From positions 1,116,001-1,180,000 of the forward strand of contig OY781923.1 in NCBI GenBank assembly GCA_963677225.1: a DNA stretch of 64,000 nucleotides. Direction: 5' to 3'. This stretch comes from SABI01 sp028532915 (GTDB lineage Bacteria > Spirochaetota > Spirochaetia > Sphaerochaetales > Sphaerochaetaceae). A program made the position numbers and the translations under genes. The notes under the pieces were generated by a model. The model searched no databases. It had not been told where the DNA came from and saw only the letters and a list, made by a program, of their open reading frames with translations. Below, one piece after another: positions 18,891 through 26,240 of the stretch (positions are counted from its first letter, which is position 1; each line of letters starts with the position of its first letter).

Positions 18891-19459
18891 AATCAGTTAT
18901 CGTAGCTGTCACGGGAGCCACCGGTTCCCTGTATCCTGTCCGCCTTATGGAAAGACTGGGACGGATGAAAGATGTTCACATCCATCTTGTCATCTCCGGA
19001 TGGGCCGAAAAGGTCATGATGGAGGAGACCGGAAAAAGTGTGAACGAATGGCTGGGCGGATTTGAACATGAGCGGATCGAAGTGCACGCCCATGAGGACC
19101 TTGCCGCACCGATCTCAAGCGGTTCTGTCGATGTGGATGCCATGGTGGTCATCCCCTGTTCGATGGGAACACTCGGGGCCATCGCGAACGGCCTTTCTTC
19201 AAATCTGATCGAACGGGCTGCAAGTGTTACACTCAAGGAGAGAAGACAGCTGATTCTGGTCGCCAGAGAGACTCCGTTGAGTTCGATACACCTTCAGAAC
19301 ATGCTCACATTGAGCAACTGCGGGGCGATGATTCTTCCCCCGATACCTTCTTTCTATTGCCATCCCGAAACGGTGGATGATATCATAGATTCGACAATTG
19401 ACAGGGTGCTGCTATCACTGCAGCTTTCTGATACCCATATTAAAAGATGGAGAAAATAA
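18887..19459 (+). CDS. ubiX: Flavin prenyltransferase UbiX
   Basis: Makes prenylated FMN, the cofactor of UbiD, from FMN and dimethylallyl phosphate. It has 190 residues: AVTGATGSLYPVRLMERL at the N-terminus (FMN site), IIPCSMGTLGAIANGLSSNL, the ARETPLSSIHLQNM block and a proline-rich C-terminal region typical of UbiX. The ATG at 18887 overlaps the ubiA stop (ATGA). A longer open frame upstream in the same frame is only the ubiA gene read out of frame. The next gene begins on its last stop base (TAATG). Confidence 0.94.
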   Translation: MKSVIVAVTGATGSLYPVRLMERLGRMKDVHIHLVISGWAEKVMMEETGKSVNEWLGGFEHERIEVHAHEDLAAPISSGSVDVDAMVVIPCSMGTLGAIANGLSSNLIERAASVTLKERRQLILVARETPLSSIHLQNMLTLSNCGAMILPPIPSFYCHPETVDDIIDSTIDRVLLSLQLSDTHIKRWRK

Positions 19460-20394
19460 TGAAAATACGTAGATATATTTCGATGTGTATTATGATGATA
19501 GCGGTGTCTGTGTCCCTTTGTGCACAGGGAGTGCAGGAGATGCAGAAAGTTAAGATCGGCATCCTGCCCGATGTCGATTCCCTTCCGTTCATGCTCGCTG
19601 ATTTTGAACAGCTGTTCGATGAAGAAGGGGTAGAGGTCGAACTGGTCATGTTCCAAAGTCCGGTCGAAAGAGATGCGGCTTTTCAGGCCCGGCAGGTTGA
19701 CGGGATCGTTGCGGACACTCTCGGAGCGTTCTTCCTCGAACAGGCCGGATTCGATATCTCGATCGTTTCGGTTACAGACGGACGCTACGGGATAGCAGCC
19801 TCGCCGAACGGAGAAGTCTCCTCATTGGATGAGCTTGCCGGCAAAGATATCGGGATAAGCAGCAATACCATCATCGAATATCTCGCTGATACTCTTGTCA
19901 GCCGTGCGGGAGTAGATTCTCAGAAAATATCACTGGTAGCCGTTCCCAAGATTCCGGTTCGGATGGAACTGCTTCTTAACGATCAGATTCCTGCCGCCTG
20001 TCTTCCCGAACCTCTGTACACTCAGGCCGTTCTCAACGGTGCGAAACCTCTGGGAGACAGTACTTCTTTATCTGATGCTCCCGGTGTCATGCTCTTCGAT
20101 GCGCAGTTCGTGACAGATCATACAGAAGATCTGGCGAAAGTCTTCAGAGCGTATCAGAGAGCGGGGCAGCTCATCAATGCCGACAATGATGCCTACCGGT
20201 CATTTCTTGTGGACCATGCAGGTTTCTCTGAACAGGTGGCCGGGGTGTTCAGCTTCGTGACTTATTCAAAAATTCATCTTCCCACCGAAGATCAGATCGA
20301 AAATATCGCGCAATGGATGAGCGAACATGAACTGCTTGATACCGTTCCCTCGTATGACGATCTGATCGACACTTCGGTACTTCAGAGTCTGTAA
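19459..20394 (+). CDS. Periplasmic substrate-binding protein of a NitT/TauT (NMT1/SsuA-like) ABC importer
   Basis: Extracytoplasmic binding protein of 311 residues with a signal peptide ending around SVSLCAQG. The residue before the cysteine is leucine, so a classical lipobox is not met, although spirochaete lipoboxes are loose. The mature part shows the type II binding-protein pattern of the NMT1/THI5/SsuA group: VKIGILPDVDSLPF, DGIVADTLGAFFLEQAG, LAGKDIGIS and LPEPLYTQAV. These proteins bind thiamine precursors, aromatic sulfonates and similar acids, and MqnA/MqnD of the futalosine pathway share the fold. The ATG at 19459 overlaps the ubiX stop and has GGAG six bases upstream, so it is coupled to quinone-type enzymes. 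Confidence 0.87.
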   Translation: MKIRRYISMCIMMIAVSVSLCAQGVQEMQKVKIGILPDVDSLPFMLADFEQLFDEEGVEVELVMFQSPVERDAAFQARQVDGIVADTLGAFFLEQAGFDISIVSVTDGRYGIAASPNGEVSSLDELAGKDIGISSNTIIEYLADTLVSRAGVDSQKISLVAVPKIPVRMELLLNDQIPAACLPEPLYTQAVLNGAKPLGDSTSLSDAPGVMLFDAQFVTDHTEDLAKVFRAYQRAGQLINADNDAYRSFLVDHAGFSEQVAGVFSFVTYSKIHLPTEDQIENIAQWMSEHELLDTVPSYDDLIDTSVLQSL

Positions 20395-21155
20395 TGGTGA
20401 AACTCGAAGGGGTCTCATACTCCTATGTGCAGAAGCACAGATCAGTACAGATCTTTTCCTCGTGCTCTTACCACTTCGCCAGAGACAAGATTCATGCCAT
20501 CATAGGTCATTCCGGATGCGGTAAGACCACGCTTCTCTACCTTCTGGCGAATCTGATCACACCTGATGGCGGGTCGATTTGCTTCAACGAGAGTGACTTG
20601 GATGCTGTTTCTCATAACAGGGCCATCATTCTTCAGGATTTCGGACTTCTTCCCTGGAAGAGTGTCTATGATAATATCGCCCTCTCTCTGCGTCTGCGCA
20701 AAATGTCTGAAAAGCAGACTGCTGAAAAGGTGAATGCTGTGGTAGAGGAGATCGGGATATCTCATCTCTTATCCTCCTTTCCCTCCCAGCTTTCGGGAGG
20801 GGAGAAACAGCGCTGTGCGATCGCGAGGGCCATCGTGACAGAACCTGCACTGCTGCTGATGGACGAACCGTTTTCAGCACTCGATGCGATGAACAGAGAG
20901 AGTATGCAGGAACTGTTGCTTGCCATAAAAATGAAGCATGCAATGACATGTATCATGGTGACTCACAGTATAGAGGAAGCCGTCTATCTCGGTGATACTA
21001 TCCACGTGATGCGGCGGCAGGACGGCCTGCCGGCACACTTCCTTTCTCCCATCCCGAACACTCATGAGACCGACGATCACCTCAGAGGGAACCGGCGTTA
21101 TTTCGAACAATGTGTTCGACTGCGGGATATTCTGGAAGGAGGGGGACACCGATGA
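20394..21155 (+). CDS. ABC importer ATPase (SsuB/TauB-like)
   Basis: ATP-hydrolysing subunit of the importer, 253 residues. Walker A is GHSGCGKTTL, the signature is LSGGEKQRCAIARA, and Walker B is LLLMDEPFSALD, followed by the switch histidine in VTHSIEEA. The Q-loop reads LQDFGLLPW, as in nitrate/sulfonate/taurine importers. Its ATG shares one base with the binding-protein stop, and its stop overlaps the permease start (ATGA). Confidence 0.94.
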   Translation: MVKLEGVSYSYVQKHRSVQIFSSCSYHFARDKIHAIIGHSGCGKTTLLYLLANLITPDGGSICFNESDLDAVSHNRAIILQDFGLLPWKSVYDNIALSLRLRKMSEKQTAEKVNAVVEEIGISHLLSSFPSQLSGGEKQRCAIARAIVTEPALLLMDEPFSALDAMNRESMQELLLAIKMKHAMTCIMVTHSIEEAVYLGDTIHVMRRQDGLPAHFLSPIPNTHETDDHLRGNRRYFEQCVRLRDILEGGGHR

Positions 21156-21889
21156 AGAAATCCGCTTTCGTCCTGCTCAGCCTGTGGTATCTGTTCGCTT
21201 TCATCACCTCAAAACCGTTTCTCCCTTATCCACACCTTGTCCTCCTTCATACCCTGAAGGCTTTTCTCAACGGTATTCTGGCAACTCATCTGGCGATATC
21301 GGCATACAGGATCATCGTCGCTCTGGCAGGTGCGACCGTGACGGCGGCTTTCTTTGCACTCACAGCCGGAAGAATTCCGAAGGCTGACCGGTTTCTCACC
21401 CCCTTTGCCTATATACTCTATCCTATTCCCAAAGTCGCGCTTCTTCCGGTGATCATGCTGTTTTTAGGTCTGGGAAACCTTTCTAAATTCTTTTTCATCG
21501 CCATCGTCGTATTCTTTCAGCTCTATTTCGTCATCAGAGATGCAGCCCATGCGATAGACCAGCACTACATTGATTCTGTGCGCAGTCTCGGCGCGAGTCG
21601 GTCTGAGATGCTGATCCATGTAATCATCCCGGCGGTCCTGCCTTCCCTGTTTACTGCCCTGAGAGTCTCAACAGGTACTGCGACTGCGATTCTTTTCCTT
21701 GCAGAGACCTTTGCCACAACGACAGGACTGGGATGGTACATCATGGACAGCTGGGCGAGACTGGACTATCTGGATATGTATGCCGGGATAACGGCACTGA
21801 GTCTCCTCGCGATGTCTCTGTTTGTCCTCTTTTCCTTTCTGGACAGGAAACTATGTCCCTGGATGCATCTTAAGGACCAGAATGAATAG
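21152..21889 (+). CDS. ABC importer permease (SsuC/TauC-like)
   Basis: Membrane subunit of the importer, 245 residues with about six hydrophobic segments. The EAA loop reads DSVRSLGASRSEMLIHVIIPAV (about 145-166), which docks on the ATPase. The ATG at 21152 lies in the last codon of the ATPase gene and has a GGAAGGAGGG site upstream, so I reject a longer upstream start. It is the last gene of the ubiD operon and is convergent with the EAL gene six bases away. Confidence 0.92.
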   Translation: MKKSAFVLLSLWYLFAFITSKPFLPYPHLVLLHTLKAFLNGILATHLAISAYRIIVALAGATVTAAFFALTAGRIPKADRFLTPFAYILYPIPKVALLPVIMLFLGLGNLSKFFFIAIVVFFQLYFVIRDAAHAIDQHYIDSVRSLGASRSEMLIHVIIPAVLPSLFTALRVSTGTATAILFLAETFATTTGLGWYIMDSWARLDYLDMYAGITALSLLAMSLFVLFSFLDRKLCPWMHLKDQNE

Positions 21890-21895
21890 AGATTC

Positions 21896-23818
21896 TCATC
21901 GTTCATCACTATCTTTCACCAGTGAAATAAAGGTGTCTTCATCGAGCGGCTTTGAATAGAAGAAGCCCTGAACACGCTCGATATTGATATCACGGATGAT
22001 GTTCAGCTGCTCGAGAGTTTCGACCCCTTCAGCGATGATGCATTTGTCCATCTTGTGCAGCATCTCGGTAAGGAGTGTGAGCATAGTGGCATTCGATGTG
22101 GATTTCTGAATGACCGACCTGTCAATCTTCACAAAATCGTAGGGAAGATCCATCAGAGCCCTGAAGTTCGAATATCCGGTACCGAAATCATCGAGTGCGA
22201 ACGTGATCTTCTTCACTGATAGTTCCATCATCACTTTAGCTACCGTTTCAAAGGATTGGAGAACAACCGATTCGGTGATCTCGAACCCGATATTATTAGG
22301 TAAGATACCACAGTTCTCAATCCTGCATAACAGTTCTTTGCCGACTCCTTTTGCTTCGAAATCCTCTGCCGAAAGATTGACAGAGATGTATTCGAGCGAA
22401 TGATCGAACGAGGAAAGGGTCCTGATGGTACGGCAGACTTTGTCAAGAAGGATCCTCGTGAGAGGGACAATGAGCCCTGACTGTTCCGCCAGAGTGATGA
22501 ATTCTGACGGCGGAAGGAAGCCAAGATCCCTATCATCGATTCTCATCAACGCTTCCGCAGACACCAATCTTTCCGTCTTTACCTCATAGATCGGCTGATA
22601 ATGGACGATCACCTGATCGGGATTACGAATCGATTCTCTGAGAGCCGAGATGATATTGAGTTTTTTCTGTTGTGTCGTCGAATTCTCCCGGGAGTACATG
22701 AACGTGGAATTTTTTCCGACCGTCTTCATCTCCAACAGCAGTTCGTTCATCGCCAGGTCGAATTCCTGTTGAGTTCTGACCTGCTGCGGTACGGCAACAG
22801 CTGCAATGTTCATCTGGATGAACAGCTCTTTTTCTCCGAAGGTCCACGGCCTGTCCCCCCTCTCTTTTATCTGTGAGATGATATGCTCGATATCATGATA
22901 CCGCTGCGAATTGAGACAGAGGCAGAAACGGTCATCAGCGATCCTGTAGGTCTCGCTGGAACTTGCTACGTCTATGAGATACTTCGACATCAAAATCAGC
23001 AGTTCATCCGAGATCATGCTGCCGTAGCGTGTCTTGAAGAACTGGAAGTTCTCTATTTCAATAAAAACGATACTGTAGTTACTTTTCGAACGGAAAATCT
23101 TATTGATCTTCCGATCAAAGAGCTCCTTCGATGAGAGACCGGTGAGAGGGTCTACTCTGATCGAATCTCTTTGTCCTATCAGATAAAACAGGACCATCAT
23201 GAAGGAATTTACCATTATGAACATCACATATGAATGGGTGAGCCTGAACGTGATCAGCGCTATGGAAAGCGCACTGGGCATCAGCAGCGACAGAAACAGA
23301 TAGGATCCATGAAGCTCTCTTCGGTGTCCAAGTGTAGGCAGGATCATCGAAACACAGTAAAAGAGAGTAAGAATCATCAGATAGGTCGTACCCGGAGAAC
23401 TGCTGAGGTGGACGAAACTGCGATCGAAGGGATAGAACCTCTGGTATCCGATATCCGCGATGGCAATGACCGCCAGAACAACATACGGGATGACATGCAC
23501 TGCAGTCAGTTTTCTCACCAGGTTCTGATCGTCGATCACATTCATCGCATTGAAATGCATCCACATGATCACAATAAAAGGGAAGGAAAGAAACTGCAAA
23601 GTCCACAGTATCTTGCAGATCATCAGAGGAAGCTGAATATACCCTTCTTCGAGCACTGTGGCCAGCACAGAAAGAATGAGAAAGATGAAAAAGCTCACTG
23701 CCAGTTCGATGAAGAACCGGCTGCCTCTGTCCTTGTTTATCAGAGGAAGTCTGAGAATATCAACCAGAATGAAGATCATGAGAACGAATGAAAGAAGAAG
23801 AGACTCAATGTACGGCAT
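21896..23818 (-). CDS. Membrane c-di-GMP phosphodiesterase with degenerate GGDEF and intact EAL domain
   Basis: The 640 residues have about seven membrane segments (1-215), a GGDEF-like domain (225-380) and an EAL domain (400-640). In the first domain the signature position reads ADDRF (about 293-297) instead of GGDEF, so diguanylate cyclase activity is unlikely. It may bind GTP or act structurally. The EAL domain keeps AEAL (about 421), NLSAEDF, FEITES, DDFGTGYSN (543-551) and KIDRS, consistent with c-di-GMP hydrolysis. No linked target gene is seen. The HD-GYP protein at 61838 is another possible c-di-GMP phosphodiesterase here. Confidence 0.9.
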   Translation of the reverse strand: MPYIESLLLSFVLMIFILVDILRLPLINKDRGSRFFIELAVSFFIFLILSVLATVLEEGYIQLPLMICKILWTLQFLSFPFIVIMWMHFNAMNVIDDQNLVRKLTAVHVIPYVVLAVIAIADIGYQRFYPFDRSFVHLSSSPGTTYLMILTLFYCVSMILPTLGHRRELHGSYLFLSLLMPSALSIALITFRLTHSYVMFIMVNSFMMVLFYLIGQRDSIRVDPLTGLSSKELFDRKINKIFRSKSNYSIVFIEIENFQFFKTRYGSMISDELLILMSKYLIDVASSSETYRIADDRFCLCLNSQRYHDIEHIISQIKERGDRPWTFGEKELFIQMNIAAVAVPQQVRTQQEFDLAMNELLLEMKTVGKNSTFMYSRENSTTQQKKLNIISALRESIRNPDQVIVHYQPIYEVKTERLVSAEALMRIDDRDLGFLPPSEFITLAEQSGLIVPLTRILLDKVCRTIRTLSSFDHSLEYISVNLSAEDFEAKGVGKELLCRIENCGILPNNIGFEITESVVLQSFETVAKVMMELSVKKITFALDDFGTGYSNFRALMDLPYDFVKIDRSVIQKSTSNATMLTLLTEMLHKMDKCIIAEGVETLEQLNIIRDINIERVQGFFYSKPLDEDTFISLVKDSDER

Positions 23819-23974
23819 TCAATGCTCCCGAGATTTGCCTATATATTTGAAAAAAGCTCTTTAGGGCTTCCATGCCGAATGATCGGGGTGACAAAGTAAA
23901 CAGATCATTCTTAAAATTTCAAATATTAGAGCTTTTCAATAACTTCTGTCAGTATATATTACATCTGTGCTAAT

Positions 23975-24817
23975 TTATAGTTGTTTCGTCATTTCAAACT
24001 GATCGATCAGAAAGTTCCACCCCTGTCTTTGCGCAAAGAGATCGAGAGGGGAGTCCTGTTCGATGTTGATCAGTCTCAGATTTGAGCGGTCTGTATGCTT
24101 CGCCGCCGAGGCGAAAAGAAAGCTTAATAGGCTATGGTCTTCAGCTGCGACCTGCAGGATGCTTCCTGTCCGGCTGTCGAGAACAAAATATCCTATGTCC
24201 CTGTTATTGAGAGAATACGAGCGGACGGTGAGTCTGTCGAATATCGCGGCAACCGCAGGTGTGCTGTTCTGCCATGAAGGAGCATATGCAAGAGGCAATT
24301 TTTCACTCAGCTTGATGAAAGACTGTCTGTCGGGTATCCTCTCATCGAATTTTTTAAAACAGGTGTGCGTGATTTCCCTCCTCTTTTTCTCATAGCATAT
24401 AAGGGTCCGTGTTTCTGAGAACCCTCTTGACCGGTAGACCGGTATCGCTCTTTCATTGTTCTTGAGCACCTCAAGAATGAAAGCATGCGCACCGATTGAT
24501 CGTGCTTTTTCTATTGCCGCATCGAGAAGCTTCCCTGCGATATTCTGTCCTCTGTACGGGGGAATGACACCGGTAGCTCCATCGTAGAACAAAAGATGTT
24601 CTCCTATCTTCCGCACGCCGCAAAAGATGAAACCTGCCAGTTCGCCGCAGTCGGTAAAGGCTCCGAACGAACAGGAGTAGTCGATCCCTCTTTGACAGTT
24701 GCTCTCAACCATCTTCTTCTCGGTCGACTCGACTGCAATCTGATAATCACTGAAGGCGAGAAGGAATGCTTTATGGAGAACAGAGGTCGGAATACCGGTC
24801 AGGGGCTTAATATCCAT
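23975..24817 (-). CDS. GNAT-family N-acetyltransferase
   Basis: Predicted acetyl-CoA-dependent acyltransferase with 280 residues. The N-terminal GNAT domain (about 1-150) has the acetyl-CoA loop PPYRGQNIAGKLLDAA and the following EVLKNNERAIPVYRSRGF block. The C-terminal half, about 130 residues, resembles a second degenerate GNAT-like domain. The substrate is unknown. A strong promoter, TTGAAA-17-TAAAGT, ends eight bases before the ATG at 24817 and no Shine-Dalgarno exists. This supports that start over an upstream GTG and suggests a leaderless message. Confidence 0.82.
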   Translation of the reverse strand: MDIKPLTGIPTSVLHKAFLLAFSDYQIAVESTEKKMVESNCQRGIDYSCSFGAFTDCGELAGFIFCGVRKIGEHLLFYDGATGVIPPYRGQNIAGKLLDAAIEKARSIGAHAFILEVLKNNERAIPVYRSRGFSETRTLICYEKKRREITHTCFKKFDERIPDRQSFIKLSEKLPLAYAPSWQNSTPAVAAIFDRLTVRSYSLNNRDIGYFVLDSRTGSILQVAAEDHSLLSFLFASAAKHTDRSNLRLINIEQDSPLDLFAQRQGWNFLIDQFEMTKQL

Positions 24818-24825
24818 AGTTGATG

Positions 24826-24854
24826 ACTTTAGCACGAACAGTCGTGACTTTCAA
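24826..24854 (-). promoter_or_regulatory. Promoter of the GNAT gene, apparently leaderless
   Basis: On the minus strand TTGAAA (24854-24849) and TAAAGT (24831-24826) have the ideal 17-base spacing. The ATG at 24817 follows eight bases after the -10 hexamer, about where transcription should begin. There is no Shine-Dalgarno sequence. Confidence 0.6.
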
Positions 24855-25071
24855 CGTGAGACTCCTGTGATACTCTGAAAGCAATCCAGATAGAGAAGGT
24901 ACTAAATGTATGAAATGACGGGATCTACTCGAAATCTATCGCTGTCTATATCCCGTCTGTTCTAGCGGTGTGTTACCTCACTTATGATAATCAGCCACTG
25001 TGGAAGAACAGCTCTCCCGTATGCAGCTGAATCCGCAGGAAAAAAAAGATCTGAAAAAGAGAGAAATACTG

Positions 25072-25248
25072 CTATTCAGGTTTCTTTTCAGCCTCTGCAT
25101 CATTTTTGATATCTTTGGCTTCTTTCATCCCGATTTCGAACTCTTTTCTGGCCTTTCCCACGCTTCGAGCGAATTTGGGCAGTGCAGATGCTCCGAACAG
25201 CAGGACGACTACTGAGCTGATGATGATGACTTCAGGTGTTCCTATCAT
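25072..25248 (-). CDS. tatA: Twin-arginine translocase subunit TatA
   Basis: A 58-residue protein, easily missed because of its size. It begins MIGTPEVIIISSVVVLLFG, a single N-terminal transmembrane helix. Next come the hinge ASALPKFARSVGKARKEF and an amphipathic helix ending in a charged tail (KNDAEAEKKPE). This is the TatA/E layout, with the conserved FG-x-x-x-LP hinge. TatA oligomers form the translocation element for folded proteins. Its ATG overlaps the TGA of the TatB-like gene by four bases. It is the last gene of the flavoprotein operon. Confidence 0.9.
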   Translation of the reverse strand: MIGTPEVIIISSVVVLLFGASALPKFARSVGKARKEFEIGMKEAKDIKNDAEAEKKPE

Positions 25249-25493
25249 AATTTGACTCCTTTCGTACGTTTTACCGTACGTTTTCTGGTATCTTTGATTT
25301 CTAAATCTTTTGCGACAGTGTCGACTTCCTGTTCGAAATCACTGTAGCTCTTTTTAAGTATGTTTATCTGCTTCACGATCCTCGCGTAGATGTTACCGAG
25401 TTTTCTCACGATGACAGGGAGATCTTTCGGGTTGATGAGGACTAAGATCACGATTACCAATGTTATTGTCTCTGTTATGCCGAATCCGAACAT
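25245..25493 (-). CDS. tatB: TatA/TatB-family twin-arginine translocase subunit (TatB-like)
   Basis: An 82-residue protein with one N-terminal membrane helix (MFGFGITETITLVIVILVL), followed by INPKDLPVIVRKLGNIY, a long amphipathic helix and a basic tail. The longer helix and its position next to tatC favour a TatB role in substrate recognition, but A and B types are hard to separate by sequence. It starts directly after the tatC stop codon and overlaps tatA by four bases. Confidence 0.88.
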   Translation of the reverse strand: MFGFGITETITLVIVILVLINPKDLPVIVRKLGNIYARIVKQINILKKSYSDFEQEVDTVAKDLEIKDTRKRTVKRTKGVKL

Positions 25494-26234
25494 TTATTCC
25501 TCTCCGAAACCGAATATTTTCGCGATAAGGATTGTCAGAAAATAGAGGGCTGTCATCGGCAGGGCCAATCCTATCTGTGTGATGAAATCGGGCGGTGTGA
25601 TAATCGCAGCGACTATGAAGAAGAGGACTACCACATACCGCCCGGATTTCAGCAGGCTCTTTCTTTTCACAACATCCATCATAAGCAGCATCTCTAAGAC
25701 GATAGGAAGCTGAAACACGACGAGCGCCATCAGCATAAACTGCAGAATGTAGAAGATGTTCCCTCCGAAATTCAGAAGCATTCCGGTGTTCTTTGGAATG
25801 AAACCGCTGCTCGTAAGGAAGGTGATCATCACGGGTATGATGCTGTAATAACTGTAGAAAAAGCTTGCAATTATAAAAAAGAAACTTGTGAAAAGGATGA
25901 TGAGTATAACTTGTTTCTCTTTTTTTACTAAACCTGGAAAGATGAACGAGAGAATGTTGACCACATGTACGGGACTTGAGATGATCAGTCCCGCCAGTGC
26001 CGAGATCTTCATCTGTACGAGAAACGCCTCGGTGAATGTATTTACATAGAGGATATCCTCTCCTTCTTCGACCAGGTCGGTCAAAGGCATAAAGAGAAAA
26101 TCTATAATGATGTCGTAGAAACTCCATGCGACGACGAAACCGACGAGCAGAGCAATGATCGAAATGATCACACAACGACGCAGTTCCGCCAGATGCGATA
26201 GAATGGGCATTACATCCTCTTCCTCGTTCATCAT
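25494..26234 (-). CDS. tatC: Sec-independent translocase TatC
   Basis: Six-helix membrane protein that recognises twin-arginine signal peptides, 246 residues. The N-terminus shows PILSHLAELRRCVIIS, the family signature around the first helix. A later FELPI-like segment appears as VFQLPIVLEML. The AGGAG ribosome site precedes two consecutive ATG codons (26234 and 26231). It lies six bases after the Tat-exported flavoprotein gene, so the translocase is made together with its likely cargo. Confidence 0.95.
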   Translation of the reverse strand: MMNEEEDVMPILSHLAELRRCVIISIIALLVGFVVAWSFYDIIIDFLFMPLTDLVEEGEDILYVNTFTEAFLVQMKISALAGLIISSPVHVVNILSFIFPGLVKKEKQVILIILFTSFFFIIASFFYSYYSIIPVMITFLTSSGFIPKNTGMLLNFGGNIFYILQFMLMALVVFQLPIVLEMLLMMDVVKRKSLLKSGRYVVVLFFIVAAIITPPDFITQIGLALPMTALYFLTILIAKIFGFGEE

Positions 26235-26240
26235 TGACTC

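Noticed and set aside
24917..24957. GACGGGAT/ATCCCGTC hairpin downstream of tatA
   Set aside because: The loop is 25 bases and no T tract follows in the tatA direction, so I do not call it a terminator.
25393..26175. 260-codon minus-strand frame overlapping tatC and tatB
   Set aside because: It is an alternative frame of two well-supported Tat genes and its product is His/Arg-rich without domains.
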